Shown here one piece after another: positions 45,801 to 59,303 of a DNA stretch of 64,000 bases (the stretch's first letter is position 1; every line of letters starts with the position of its first letter). The translations under genes and the position numbers were made by a program. The stretch lies in the NCBI GenBank assembly GCA_027186245.1, contig CP114495.1, forward strand, positions 3,177,001 to 3,241,000. The letters run 5' to 3'. The notes beneath the pieces are model-generated. The model was not told the origin of the DNA. It saw only the letters and a list, made by a program, of their open reading frames with translations, and searched no databases. The stretch comes from Coriaria nepalensis (taxonomy: Eukaryota > Streptophyta > Magnoliopsida > Cucurbitales > Coriariaceae).

Positions 45801-48800
45801 CTATAAACTCCCACTTGGAGGTGAATGGAAAAAGCGAGAAACTTCACGATAGAGTTGTTCAGCTTCAAAAGGTTTTGAAACATATCCATCCATTCCACAC
45901 CGCAAGCACTCCTCATGTGTGGCCTGGATTACATCTGCTGTCATGGCCAAGATTGGCAGATGCCGGTTTGAAATATTTTCATCAGGCCCCACTGATGAGG
46001 ATACTTCTCCCACTTGATTTCGGTTATTATTGATTTCGTGTTCAATATCCCGAATCCTTTTCGTAGCTTCAAACCTGAGGATGAGAACAGGTCTTATTGT
46101 TAACCAATTACTAACTCACTCAAGGAATTCTAGATTACACACAAAGCAGAACTCTCACGGTTAAGATCAATGCACATCAGCAGAAAAAGTTTTAATTTAT
46201 CAAAAGTTAATGATGTGGCTTAATCTTGACTACACGAGGATTCTTAATCAAGGTATAGTCTAGAATTCTTCTACCAACTCATTTTCTATCATGACTTCTA
46301 ATTCTTTGAGAAAATAAATTTTTTCTTTCAGAAGAGAAAAAACATACCCGTCCATTTCCGGCATTTGTATATCCATGAAGCAAGCATCGAAATTGTGGGG
46401 TGGTTTAAGTAATGAGATTGCCTTTTTCCCACTATCTGCACAAACAACATCAGCTCCGTACTTTTTCAAAGCACCCGCTGCAACTCTAAGATTCACATTA
46501 TTATCATCCACGATAAGAATCTTCCTCCCAAGAAGAAGAGTCCGGAGAGTGAGACTTGGTACCTCTCCGTTCCGATGACTACTCTTGTTTCCTACCCCCA
46601 TAGCCCGTTGCAGTGAAGCAGCAAGCATACTTGCCCTGAGCGGTTTTGTGATCACCGTTGGGGAAACAACATTGGAAAGAACAAGGCTTGCTTTTGAAAA
46701 CGGGCTAATAGAGTTAGTTAGAAGGAATAATTTTGGAGGAGTAATGTTCCCATCATCCAGACTTTTTCTCAAGTTATTGAAGAAGTGAGCGGAAATGTCT
46801 GGATCTTGATCCCAAATCTCTTGTTCTACAAGGACCATGTTTATAGGTATCCTGGCATTGCTTATGCTAGATACACCTTGAATGAAATCATGAACCAATT
46901 CAACATGAATTCCCAGCCGTTGGATATGATACCTTGACACCTCGGCTCGGACCGTTCTATGGTCCACAAGTAATGCCGTCATACCTTTAAATTCTGTAGA
47001 CGCAGAGTTAGATGGGTCATTGATCTTTTGGGTCTTGTACTCATTTGAATTGGAGGAGAAGCCGTTAGTGAAGACGGCCGTAAATGTAAAAGTGGATCCA
47101 ATCTTAGGTACGCTCACAAACCCTATTTCGCCTTTCATGAGATTAACTAAGCACTTGCTAATACTCAAGCCAATGCCTGTTCCCCCATATGTTCGGGAAA
47201 TAGAGGGCCGTACCTGCATGAAAGGAGTAAAAATGCGGGATTGAGCTTCCAATGGGATCCCGACACCTGTATCCTCAACAGATACAATTAAATTGATGAG
47301 GTCGGGTAATGTGGGAGGAGAAGTGGGCCCTTCTTGACTACCAAATGCCCTGAACCCGGCCCAGCTCTGCCATCTATTTGCAACTGGGTAATCACTTAAG
47401 GTGTTCTTTGAGGATGATTCGGTCTCAGCTTCGATTGAGTCCATCATCTCCTCGATCAGATGGACTGTGACAAAGATGTGTCCTTTATCTGTAAACTGCC
47501 AAATACAACATGAACTTGTTAAGCAATCACATAAAAGAAATATGCAAGAACTTCAGGACATACAAAAACCTACTTTGATAGAGTTTCCCATGAGATTAGT
47601 AATGATTTGACGGAACCTTCCCGGATCACCAATTAACATCTCCGGAACACGATCAGATATGTAAACCGCCAACTGCACCCACACAATGTGGTCAGGGAAA
47701 AATAAAAATGAAAAAAGAGAGAGCTGTAAAATTTGAAGTGTTTTTTTTCCTTTTCTTCTCTAAATTACCTCTATTCCTTTTTCTTGAGACTTCCCCGAAA
47801 AGAGAGATAGGACATCATCCAAAATAGCTCGGAGATCAAACTGCACGGCTTCGAGTTCAAGCTTACCAGATTCTATCTTTGCCTGGTCCAAAACCTCATT
47901 AATAAGTGAGACTAAAGCTTTTCCACTTCCCTGTGCTGTTCTAACAAAATCCTGCTGTGTAACATCCAGCTCTGTGTCCATAAGCATATGCAACATCCCT
48001 GAATAATAAGCAAGTTTTCGATGTTAGGGACTTTACTTCCAAGTTTAAAATAGTTGAACAATAAATGGAATGATTGAACTAAATAGAACGTTAAAGAATT
48101 CTTACCGAGTACACCATTCATTGGGGTCCGGATCTCATGGGAGACGGTAGCAAGGAACTAAAAGAACAAGAAAAAAGAAAATTTGAAAATCGATCAAGAC
48201 TTGGAATTTTAGAAAGATGTGTAAACTCTAAACCAAGTTTAGAAAAGTGGTATGTACCTGAGATTTGGCCACATCAGCAGCTTCTGCCCGTTTCTTGAGC
48301 TCCATCATCTCATGATAATCATCTTCGACTTTGGCAATTCGATTCAAGGTTGCATGAAATATATGCCCAACAAGCAGTGCAATGATGTATATGCCAATTG
48401 AAGTTGTTATAGCTAGCCATGGCCAAGGCGGTTTGTGCTTAAATCTATATCGAGAAAACAGAGTCAGTCTTGATATTTCTCTATCCTACATGCTATCTCC
48501 CCATTAAACTCAACTATCCTCAATTTAAAGCAAAAACCATTTCTATTTGGGGTTCAGTGCCTTTTTACCTGCAACACATCTCATGCTTTCTAAATGGATC
48601 TCCAAAGTTAAGGCTGCTAACATGTTGCAACCCATCATCCGATACATTTGAACCGTACATGCTGATTGGATGGGAGTGATTGGTCGTGTCATAAACATTT
48701 ACAAGGATGGTTTGCTTGCTTGCAAGCTGATGGAGTAATTTCTCAACAAGTGACTCGATATCAAAAACCCCGCCAAGATACCTGCTTGACAGTCGCAAGG

Positions 48801-50361
48801 ACGTTAAAATTTAAAAGAGGACTTTTTGTCTTTTTTCTCCTTTCACAATCATCATTTAAAGTAAACATACCCATCAGTTGCTTGAATCCTCTCATTTGGT
48901 GTAGCATTTGAAGAAAGATCGGTCTTGTAGACAGCAAATGTTAATATAACTCCGAGCCGGTTTGTTTTGAGTAGCTTGAAAGGAGCCGTTAGAACCCCCT
49001 TTCCTGATGCTCTTGCACGCAACACATTTTCACGGTCCTCCTGTTAGACATCAGTAATTTGATGATCATAAATGAAATGATGAAAATATCCAAAATTCTT
49101 GAAATATGACTCTTTCAAAATTCACTGTTACTAAGCCATAACATCAACAAGACAAAATGTACTTTTGTAGGTCAAAACTAGATTTGGACCCGAACTGGAG
49201 TTCCACAAAATGCTCTTCCTAATGCTTTATAATTAACATTTAAGGGCCAAGTGCATCTTAATATCCAAAAGATAAATAGAAAATATGTTAGCTCTTTCTA
49301 AATCCAAAATATATATAAGAGAATAGAAGAGGAAGTTGCTTGCCTTCCCAGACAACATATCAAGTGAAACAACGTGCGAAATTGTATCTTGCGCAAAGAT
49401 AACGGGAGCATATTCTTCCTCAACTGGAGACGGCTCACAAGCGTCTGGTGCATAGTCATCTTCATGAACTGGGTTTTGTTCAAATGTATCCATCCTCTTA
49501 ATAGTCCATCCTTGTTGCCTCTCGAATTGTTCTCTTTCATCATGAAGTACCCTCACAGCATACGCTACCCCGCTCGTTAGGGGCCTCTCAAAAGCAGTTC
49601 GTTCCGTATACCTCGCAAAAGTACTCTACAGATTCTTGAAGTCAGACTAAAGTAATCTCACACTGCAATCAATCCGAATATACACTCTACAGAGAAAAAA
49701 AAAGTTCTTTATATTCCAACTTAGCAGAGCAATTATGAGGTGGATATTCCGATTGGCTATAGCCTATAGATCTCTAAGTGATAAGTAACATGACTCAATA
49801 GATATTGTCCATTACATATGAAAAAAAAAATCGGTCGACTAAGATTGAGAGGTGATTAGAACCAATTTTTACCTGATCAATAGCGGATGGGTTTTTGCCA
49901 TGATGGAAGGTTGAGATCAAAATGGACATTGCCTGAATATGGTTCATGCTCACATTAAACTGGTCTTGTAACATCCTAGCCCGTTCGTCGCACATGCTCG
50001 CAAGAGTCTCTTTCCGCTTCTCTATAGCTTGAGAATTCATGTACCAAAAGATCCATAGAGATACTAAGCTCCATCCAAGCAACCAAGCAACTAGAAACTT
50101 CCCCCACCATGTTTTCCTCACCCTCTTGGACCCCATATACTGATAATATTGATGATGGTGGTGGATTTTTCGAGTAGTGTTGTTCCGGGCCGTGATTTTG
50201 TCCCATAATTCATACCATAGGGGCGGAGTCTTCTTCTTGCTTTCCATAATCCCACCATTAATGAACCAGTTCATGGAAATCAATGATATAATCCAATAAC
50301 ATAGCATCCAGATTAGATGCCCTAGCTTTAATCCAAACCCAAATACATGAAGCAAACTCAT
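45801..50361 (-). CDS. AHK3: Cytokinin receptor histidine kinase, AHK3-like
   Basis: Ten coding exons: 50361-49873, 49625-49344, 49040-48871, 48781-48569, 48444-48258, 48157-48106, 47998-47769, 47672-47574, 47495-46348, 46074-45801; total 1047 residues (Arabidopsis AHK3 about 1036). Order: N-terminal hydrophobic segment, TM helix at about 88-108, extracytosolic CHASE domain that binds cytokinin, TM at about 393-415, dimerisation/phosphoacceptor box [13 protein letters not shown] (His454), ATPase boxes ([28 protein letters not shown]), a receiver-like domain and a true receiver with [13 protein letters not shown], acceptor Asp949 in [11 protein letters not shown], and Lys in [10 protein letters not shown]. 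It signals from the ER or plasma membrane through AHP proteins to type-B ARRs. The start [12 protein letters not shown] matches AHK3 N-termini; an upstream TTG extension is rejected. One intron (49343-49041) uses a GC donor. Confidence 0.97.
49041..49343 (-). other. GC-AG intron of the AHK3-like gene
   Basis: The exon ends CTGGGAAG (minus strand) and is followed by GCAAGC, and the acceptor is ACAG before GAGGACCGTG. Family alignment requires SGK to join EDREN here, so the donor must be GC. AAG/GCAAG is the known consensus for GC-AG introns. Confidence 0.85.
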
Positions 50362-51545
50362 CCACGGTAGTAGCAAAACCCGACCGATGAACTGAAAAAC
50401 AGTATCAAAGATGAATGAGGAAGGTTGGTCAGTGTTCTAAAACCCAAAAAAATCCAAATTTGTATTTTTTTTAAAGAAGGTAATAATAATTCTAAAAACT
50501 TGGAAGAAGAAGAAAAGGGGAAGAAGGAAGAACAACCAAAAAAAAAAAGGAGCCCTCTAACCTTCTTTCTTTTTCCCAAAATTCAGAGCAATCAGGTAGA
50601 TAGAAAGGGATGTGTGCGTTTGTGGGGAAGATGCTTTCTTATCCACCCAAAGATAAAAATAGATATAAATAAGTTCAAACGGAGTTAAAATGCAAGAGAC
50701 AAAAAGCTTAAAACAGAGATTAAGAATAAGAAATTTCCCCAAAATTAAAAAAAAAAAAAAAAAAAAAGGGATAAAAGAATCCCAGAAGATTCTCTAGCTT
50801 CTTCTTAGGAACAGAATTGGATATTTCTTCTACTTATGAAGCTTATTAAATAGTTAAAACATAAACAGGGAGCAAGAAGAAGAAGAAGCATTCGAATCAT
50901 GTTGGTAAACTAAATTTTGACCCTTCAGGAAATCTAACTGTGGGATCTAAACACAGTAGAAACAATACAGTAAGGATTGAAGAAGAAGAAGAAGTAGAAG
51001 AAGAAGGTATAGAACAGCAGGAAAGTACAGAGACTGGATTCATGGACCCTGTTGAAAAAAAAAAAAATTATTGGGTAGAAAATGAGTATTAAAAAATTAA
51101 TAATAATAATAATAATAATACAAAAAATAATTATTTTAATATATATATTTTTTAAAAAATAATTTAATTGGCCTACATTGTAAGTATGTGTTGACACCCC
51201 AATTCATCTAACAAGAAGACAACTTCTACACGCTAAATTGTATAAACTCCAAAGACAAAAAATAATAATAATAAAATAATATATGTATCACGTATGTGTT
51301 CAGTGGTTGTACAGCTGTATTTCGGATTGTCAAAAGTACCCTTTGTAAGGAAGCAAATTTACAGAAATGGGGATGAAGAATGTTTGTAGTAGAAGAAGAA
51401 ATGTGGGGGGGGGGGGGGGGAATCAGATACCCCTAAGGCCTAGTAATTTGGTAAAATTTAGATGAGAGTCAAAAGAGTTAGCGAAAAAAAAGAGAGACAA
51501 TGCCCCAAATGATAGGAATCTCTCAGGAGTCAAGACTCAAGGTGT

Positions 51546-51586
<41 letters not shown>

Positions 51587-54500
51587 AATCTTATTAATTT
51601 TAAAATCTCAATAATTTATTTTTTCGGCCTTAATATTAAAGATGAAAAATATTGAAATAAATTTTAATTAATTATAATAATATATAAATTTGATATGATA
51701 AATAATATAATATATAAAACTGATATATATAATTATGATTGATTTATTTATAATAAATAAATTTATTTTTTTTTTAAAAATTTATAAATAATTTAAATAA
51801 TCTTTAATTAAATTAAATGTATCAATTATATAATATATCATATTATTTTAAATATATAAATAAATTATATTTTAAATAATATAATATATTTTAATTAATA
51901 TAATAAATTAAATTTAATACCTAAATATATCTTAGTTTCATCCGTTGTTGTTAGAGAATGAAACTCACGTATACTTTCCTTACAACTCAATGAACTGACA
52001 TGCCAACAAGACAAATCTCTTTCATTTACTCTTCGGGACTAACTTAATAAATGGACTGCTGTGCCTAAGATGGACAAAACTCATATAACCAATAAAATGA
52101 AAGCTCAAAATCAGCCAAATCATTGAAATTACGATTCAAAGAGCTCCAATCATAGGAAGCGTATCTAGTAAAAAAAAAAAAGGGTAAGAGGCCAAACGTA
52201 TCTAGTAAAAAAAAAAAGGGTAAGAGGCCAAATGATACCGGAACTAACAAGCTCGTTTAAACCAACCATGGTCCCGTATCACTTATTATTATTTTTTTTT
52301 TATCCAACACATGTATGATACGATAAGACAAAAGGGTAAAAGAGTCATCACATTAATGTATTTTCCTTTTCCATTTTTCTTTTAGGTAATCACCTCAATC
52401 GTATAAATTAGAAATAATTTTTCTAATAGATTATATTTTTTTATTATATTATTTTTTAATTTAAATTTAAATTTTTTATATAATATTTAAGATTATATTT
52501 TAAATTGATCTTATAAATTATATAATATATATGAAGAGATAATATCGATAAATTTCAAAAGTTACCATTCCACTTGTGACATAAAATAACTTTTTTTTCT
52601 TAAAAACATCCACTAACTTTAGGCTAACCTATTGCAACTATGATGGGTATCTTTTTCTCATAAGAGAATAAGGAATTTATGTAAATACAGAAGGAATAAG
52701 AGGGTGAAATTGTCATTTAACAATTGTAAAGTACATAAGGAGGGGGGGGGGGGGAGGGTGTTAAAAATACGAAATTGGTGGCGAATTAGTAATTATAAGC
52801 ATACAGAAGGGGGTAAAGTAGAATGGCAATTTAAGCAAGGCTTGTCATGAAGTGATTAGGCAATCACTACCCACTTCCTTTTGGTGTTCGCTCTGCGTCT
52901 ACTACTACTACTATTGCTAGGGCTGATAGCTATGGTGACAGAGACCTTCCACGTCAGCGCACCGGTTCTATTGCTCCCAGCCAATCAGGTTGTGCAACGT
53001 GTGGTTGGCTGAATGGATCTGCCTTCTACGTGTCATTATCATGAAAATAAAAAGTTCAAAATATATGAGGGAAATTAAAAGTAAAAAGCATCTATGTCCC
53101 CACGTGTGCAAAAGAGTTGGACAACCTTGTCGGGTATAAACTTGTATGGAACGAAAGAGAAGGTTACAACTTGTAAACTCTTGCGCTAATAAAAAGTGCT
53201 TCCCCAATACTTCTTTTGACCCTATCATTTTAAAGTTATCGACAAAAAAAAAAAAAAGTTATTGAAATTATTTTACAGATAAAATATTTGATTAAAAAAA
53301 TTTATTTTTTTTATAAATTTTCTTTTTAAAAAAATTATTAAATTCATTAATTTATTATAATATTTTAAATATATATATATATATTACATATATATGTTAA
53401 TTTTATGTTTGGTTATATAAAAAAATATTAAAATCAGAAAATTAAATATAATATATAAATCTTATGATATTTTATCTATTTAAAATTGAATTTCATGTTT
53501 AAGAAAAATATATCATTTAGATTTTAATATTTTTAGAAATTTTAATTAAGTAAATTATAATTTATATCTAAAAATAATTTATGAAACATTAATTTTTAAT
53601 TATATATCTATAAATATTTATTGAGGGGCAAGTTTATAATATATTAGTTTTCAATCTTAATTAAAATTTATTTTTATAGAAAATTCGGTTGCTATTAAAA
53701 TAATAAATTTATCATATAATTTAAGAAGATATTAAATATAACAAAATTTCAACAAAACTCGATCATTGTTAAATTCTGTAAATCAAAATAAATATTTAAA
53801 GAGACTTTTAAATAAAGTTATTTAAAATAGATAAATTATATGTGATTTATAAAATTTTATGTAATTAATACAAAACATCGTAAGTTCATCTCACTAATTA
53901 ATACATAACTAAGATTAAATCATTCAAAATCAACTTCAGATTATGAATTACTTAAGTAAATTGAACTTAGAATTGGAAAAAGAAATCATTAGAATTAGAA
54001 AAAGAGATCATATGGGGTATTTTTTTATACTAATTTAATTAAAATTTAGAGTATTTTTTTATATAAAATATATTTTTTTTTAAATTATATATAAATTATA
54101 TTATCTTTTTTAATAAAAAATTATTTTATTAAAATATATAAATAAATATATAAATTATTTTATTTTATTTTATATTTTTAATAAATTTAATAATTATTTA
54201 TATATATATATATATATCATAATTATTCGAGATACAATCATATATAAAATTATAAGCCACCGGCTCTCTTACTTGATCTGAGAGTCGGCACTGAATATAT
54301 CAGTATAGACTATAAAATGAAGCAGAAGGTAATGGCATCATGTCAGTGTCATAGAATAAGTATGTTACCATATAATAACTATCCCTTATAAGTGGAGAAA
54401 GCATCCAGACGCATGTCTCCTATAAAATCAAACAAGATAAATGAAATTAAGAAAGAAACAGGTGGGACAATTTTGGTAAAGAACAAATTCTCATTTATGT

Positions 54501-57500
54501 CATAATTGGGAGCATCAAATCTTACATGATTAGAAACATAAAATTCAAGGGACAATGATCCCAATTGTGAGCTCTTATATCACTACCATCAGTGTAATCA
54601 AATTATACAAAATGCAACCACAAAATTTACATCATATTAATTTACCATAAATTCGATATACCGATATATTTTAACTCGAAAATGGATAACTTGAAGGCTG
54701 TCCTGTGCTCTAATCAGCTTGTTTTCTCTTCTTTTGCATCCTTCCAAGAATGAGAAAAAAAGGTCAGAAAGACACATAAGAAACGACATGCAATTCTCAA
54801 AATTAAGGGGTGGAAAAAAAAAAAGGAACTACCAGCTTACTTCTTTAATTGCTTACGACGACGTTTTACACTTTTAACTCTCCCTAAGTTATGGTGGTTG
54901 TCTAGAAGTGGTGATTCGTGCCAGCTTAGCCCGGTACGGATTGTGTCGTGCCATGTCCAGTACGGATTGGTTTGTGATGTGTCTGTGCCTGTGCCTATAC
55001 TTGTACCTAAAAATAAGGGCATGGACACAATAACATGCCATAAACTTGTCATGCTGGCTCGTGAGTTCATTTCAATTCATATACCTATTTTGGCCAGTGA
55101 GTTTGAAAGTTTGTTTAAAAAAAATATATAAATAAAAGAAAAATTTTAAAGTGATTAATAAAATATTAATACTGTAATATATATTTTGTATTTTGTTAAT
55201 AGTTATTATTTAGTAAATTAAAACTTAATACTATTAATAATTAAAATTATAAATAAATTATAATAAATATTATTTGATCAAAAATAACTTGCATTAATTA
55301 AAAAAAAAATTTAACATACAAAATAATTTCTAAAAAAAAAATCTTTAAAATTAGGAGGAGATTTTGAGTATGTACTGTACTCCGAGCCGGCATGGCTCGA
55401 CATCCATACCGTACCCATACTCGTGCTGTGTATGCTTGTGTCGACCCGACCTTTTTTACCACCTCTCTCTCTCTCCATTTCATAAAACAAATACTTTTTA
55501 AGGGTTAGATGAAATTTGACAATGTTGTTCGGTTTATGATTTAGTCAAATTCAAAAGTAATTGAATAAATGGAATCTAATGCTTTCTCCTTTCGCATTTG
55601 AGGGTTTTTCCACGTAAAGATTCTAATATCTCATTTTATGGTTATTTCCTTTTATATATATATATATATATATTTATTAGATTATGAGTTGTCTCCTTAC
55701 CTTAGTTTCATATAACCACCGGAAATATAAAATTTATAAATCGGTCACCGCTTGTATTCCGTACATACTCCTTATAATTTAAGAAGGAAAAATTAGATAA
55801 AAATAATGACGTAAGATTAATATATACTTTGAAAGAGTTCAAAACAAAACAAACTATACTTATTCAAAGAAGAAAAAGTGTAAACAATATAAATTATAAA
55901 GTAATAAAAATAGTTTAAAAAAATGAGTTAATAAAATTTCGCTCAACGCCTCCGGAACAGACAAATTAAAAATTTAAAGCACGTGCGTGTGCGTGTGCGT
56001 GTGCGCGTGTGAGATTATGGAATTGCATTACCCACTACTATCACCCCCTTGGGCAATTAAATCTTTTTAAAGCTCTTAATTTATTAATTAATTAGTTTAA
56101 TGTGGCATCTCATTATAACTCGTGACCTAACCCTTCTTTCTTTTTCACTTTTATTAAATAACAATATTTAACTTCATCATGTAGTTTTACGTTCAACTTA
56201 ACACACGTCATGTTTTTTATTTTTTATTTTTTTATTAATAATTTTTAAGAAAACGACAAGTGATAAATAAAAATAAAAAAAATAAAAAAAATTTATTTAG
56301 TGATATAGTAAATTTTATTGCAAAATTTAGGTGAGAGAACTCTTTCATTGCCGACCAATGGAAAAAGCCTATAGAAATGTGTTTGTATATGATAGTGATA
56401 TGTCCATGTGATAAACGGTGAAATTTTCTTTTTCCTCACCCTTGGAAGTTGGAACATGTAATAAAATATAGTTTCCCTTGGCAGCATGACAGCCCAACAC
56501 CTTGGAAATTAGAGAGAGAGAGAGAGAGAGAGAGAATAACGTTGTAAGAAAATAATTTAACACGTAGATGCATAATGGTTAAATGCCGTGTTAGCATTGT
56601 CAAATCACTCTTTAATTTATATTTGATTGACTTTGTTATATGAAGTGATTAGTCACACACCAATAAGGTTTAGAAGAAAATCCAATCATATAAGCTATAA
56701 AGCATATATAGCTCATAAGTAAGTAGTTGATCACCTAAACTAACCATTATTTACGATGATGTCCACCACTTTTGAATTGATGATATATGTTGAATGGTAG
56801 TTAACTCTCAAGGGAATAATAGGCTTGCTTACCCTGCAAAGGCCGGAAGTTTACAACTTTCTATATCTCCGGTGGGGAACTAGTCGGATCGGAAGATTTT
56901 AATCACATTTATTAGGGTTTAAAAAATATATATTTATAATTAATGATTTATAATTTGAAATATGTTTATAAATAAAAAATAATATAATTATTTAAAATAT
57001 ATGTTTATTTTAATAAGAATAAATTTAAAATTTATAAAATTAAGTAGTTTTTATTTTTAATATTTAAAATTATTTAATTTATAAAAATAAAACAATACTT
57101 TCAAAAAGATCATTTCTTAGGCCCACCTCAATCCTATCATCCCTACATGAAATAATCTGGATCACTAATTTTGGGCCCAGCCATGTTATCAACCCGTTGG
57201 ATCAGTTCAGACAGGTAACATTCCACTTCGTGCATTCATTTAATGCCACCAAATTAGCCCAAAAATCTTGACCCTTCTTCAAGCCCATGCATCCCACCAC
57301 TTGTCTCAATCTATTTTACCTTAATTATTAAAATTTATATAAATAAATTTAATTTATTTTTAAAAATAAAAATTTAACTATATATTTTAAAATATATTTC
57401 TAAATTATAAAAAAAAATTAAAATAATATACTAAACAAGTAAAAAAATATAATAAAACATAAAAAATAATTATTAAATAAATATAGTAAAGGCAAAATGC

Positions 57501-57755
57501 ATATTATTATAGATACAAATGATGTCTAAAATTATTCCCTACTTTTTAGACGACGTCGGCAGAAGAGGACACACGACTTGTCGTCTTCTGTTTTGTCCTA
57601 TCTCTTTGAAATTAAGCGTTAGAAAGGAATAAATGGAAACAGAGCTACGTAGCCCACTTGGTCACTTCCTCCTCCTCACTCTCTTTCTCAAAGATAACGT
57701 TAACTGGAGCATTATTATTATTATTTTCCTTTTCTTTTCTAGATTTGAAGCAGAG
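50362..57755. other. Gene-poor AT-rich region between AHK3-like and the glycosyltransferase
   Basis: No gene is supported. The first about 600 bases are probably AHK3-like 5' leader and promoter with long A and GAA tracts. Elsewhere: a G16 run at 51405-51420, (TA)n at about 51552-51583, a 37 bp tandem duplication (52160-52233), a G13 run at 52742-52754, (GT/GC)n at about 55984-56008 and (GA)n at about 56510-56535. Blocks rich in CCGGTACGG/GTGCC words at about 54910-55080 and 55375-55450 resemble ends of GC-rich repetitive elements, but I could not define one. The last 150 bases contain a T-rich tract ending in TAG just before the glycosyltransferase ATG. Confidence 0.5.
52160..52233 (+). repeat. 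Tandem duplication, 37 bp unit x2
   Basis: GTATCTAGT, then an A run, then GGGTAAGAGGCCAAA occurs twice in succession with period 37. The copies differ by a base or so in the A run. Intergenic. Confidence 0.85.
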
Positions 57756-59303
57756 ATGGAGAAGCTTGTTCATGATCAATCTGCTGAACATGTAGAGCAT
57801 ATAGTAATGGTACCATTCATGGCACATGGACATCTCATACCATTCTTAAGCCTAGCAAAACACATCCAGAAAAGAACAGGCTTTGCCATCACCATTGCTA
57901 ACACCCCTCTCAACATCAACTATCTCCGATCCACCATATCCAAATCGGCCTCCTCGGAAGCTTCGAACATTAACCTAGCTGAGCTTGCCTTCTGTAGCAC
58001 GGATTACGGATTACCCCCGAGTACCGAAAACACGGAGAATCTCACTCTTGACAAAGTAGCTGTACTCTTCAGTTCATCGGTCAATCTCGAACAACCCCTT
58101 CGCCACCTCATCTCTAGCATCGTAGAGAAAGAAGGTAGGCCTCCACTTTGTATTATATCAGATGTGTTCTTGGGTTGGGCTAGTGATCTTGCAAGGAGTT
58201 TTGGAAGTGCTAGTATTAGTTTCACCACAGGTGGTGCTTATGGCACCTTGGCCTATATTTCGATATGGGATAATCTCCCGCATCGTCACACGGATTCCGA
58301 TGAGTTCTCCGTCCCGGGTTTCCCTGAAAAATGCCGTTTCCACCGCTCTCATCTACATCAATTTATACGGGAAGCTGATGGAACGGATTTGTGGTCTAAG
58401 TTTTTCCAAACACAGATAAGACTGTCGTTGCGATCTGATGGGTGGTTGTGCAACACGGTTGAAGAAATCGAACCGTCTGGAATGGAGATGCTCAGAAACT
58501 ATGTCAAACTTCCGACATGGGCTATCGGACCATTGCTCCCACTAAAGGCACTTAAGGATTTGGACTCGTCGGGTCTTACTACTTTTACAAACCGGGCGTT
58601 GAAACAATCCGATGTGCCGCCTGAGAAGTGCCTCGAGTGGCTAAACTTTCACGGTTCGAATTCAGTTCTTTACATTTCATTTGGTTCTCAAAACACTATA
58701 GCTGCTTCAAATATGATGGAACTGGCAATTGGGTTGGAAGAGAGTAATAAGCCATTCATTTGGGTGATAAGGCCACCGCTTGGTTTTGACATAAAGGGAG
58801 AGTTCAAACAAGAGTGGCTACCGCTAGGTTTCGAAGAGCGAATGAAGGAAAAGAAACGCGGTTTATTAGTTCGTAATTGGGCCCCGCAACTGGAGATCTT
58901 GTCGCATAGATCGATCGGAGCATTTTTGACCCATTGCGGGTGGAATTCGATCATGGAGAGCTTGAGTCAAGGAGTGCCATTGATCGGATGGCCAATGGCG
59001 GCAGAGCAAGCATATAATATGAAGATGTTGGAGGAGGAGATGGGTGTGGGTGTGGAATTGGCAAGAGGATTGCGAAGTGATGTTGTTGGAAAGGAAGTGA
59101 AGAAGGTGATAGAGCTAGTCATGAACAATGATGTTGAAGGTAAAGGAAAGGAGATGAAGAAAAAGGCAGCAGAATTTAAGGAGTTGATAAGGGCAGCTGT
59201 AAGAGAAGAGGAGGAAGATAGCAAGGGGGGTTCTTGTCTCAAGGCAATGGATGATTTTGCAAGAAGCCTGCTATCCAAGCGGGTCCCTGTCTTATCTCCG
59301 TAA
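57756..59303 (+). CDS. UDP-glycosyltransferase, family 1, UGT92A1-like
   Basis: Single exon, 515 residues from the ATG at 57756. A GT-B fold enzyme that transfers sugar from a UDP-sugar to a small acceptor in the cytosol. The N-terminal loop VPFMAHGHLIPF holds the usual catalytic His (residue 26), and an IISDVFLGWASDLA segment holds the partner Asp region. The plant PSPG box begins at residue 375 (WAPQLEILSH...GAFLTHCGWNSIMESL...GWPMAAEQ), ends in the Gln that usually favours UDP-glucose, and contains the HCGWNS core. Overall resemblance, including WVIRPPLGFDIKGEF, is to UGT92A1. The acceptor is unknown. The frame stays open upstream to an ATG at 57633, but that adds a T-rich stretch ending in TTTTCTTTTCTAG that looks like an intron end, so I prefer the later start. 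No introns in the coding part. Confidence 0.92.
   Translation: MEKLVHDQSAEHVEHIVMVPFMAHGHLIPFLSLAKHIQKRTGFAITIANTPLNINYLRSTISKSASSEASNINLAELAFCSTDYGLPPSTENTENLTLDKVAVLFSSSVNLEQPLRHLISSIVEKEGRPPLCIISDVFLGWASDLARSFGSASISFTTGGAYGTLAYISIWDNLPHRHTDSDEFSVPGFPEKCRFHRSHLHQFIREADGTDLWSKFFQTQIRLSLRSDGWLCNTVEEIEPSGMEMLRNYVKLPTWAIGPLLPLKALKDLDSSGLTTFTNRALKQSDVPPEKCLEWLNFHGSNSVLYISFGSQNTIAASNMMELAIGLEESNKPFIWVIRPPLGFDIKGEFKQEWLPLGFEERMKEKKRGLLVRNWAPQLEILSHRSIGAFLTHCGWNSIMESLSQGVPLIGWPMAAEQAYNMKMLEEEMGVGVELARGLRSDVVGKEVKKVIELVMNNDVEGKGKEMKKKAAEFKELIRAAVREEEEDSKGGSCLKAMDDFARSLLSKRVPVLSP

Noticed and set aside
45446..46033. Long plus-strand open frame of 195 codons
   Set aside because: It overlaps the last AHK3-like exon on the opposite strand. 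The minus strand carries the conserved receiver sequence, so this is a shadow.
54910..55450. Possible transposable element with GC-rich arms
   Set aside because: Words such as GGTACGG and GTGCC recur at both ends, but I could not align inverted termini or a target duplication, so it is not called as an element.
57633..57755. N-terminal extension of the glycosyltransferase with a hydrophobic stretch
   Set aside because: Family-1 plant UGTs are cytosolic and start close to the VPFMAHGH loop. The extension is T-rich, ends like an intron acceptor (TTTTCTAG), and its hydrophobicity follows from poly-T codons.
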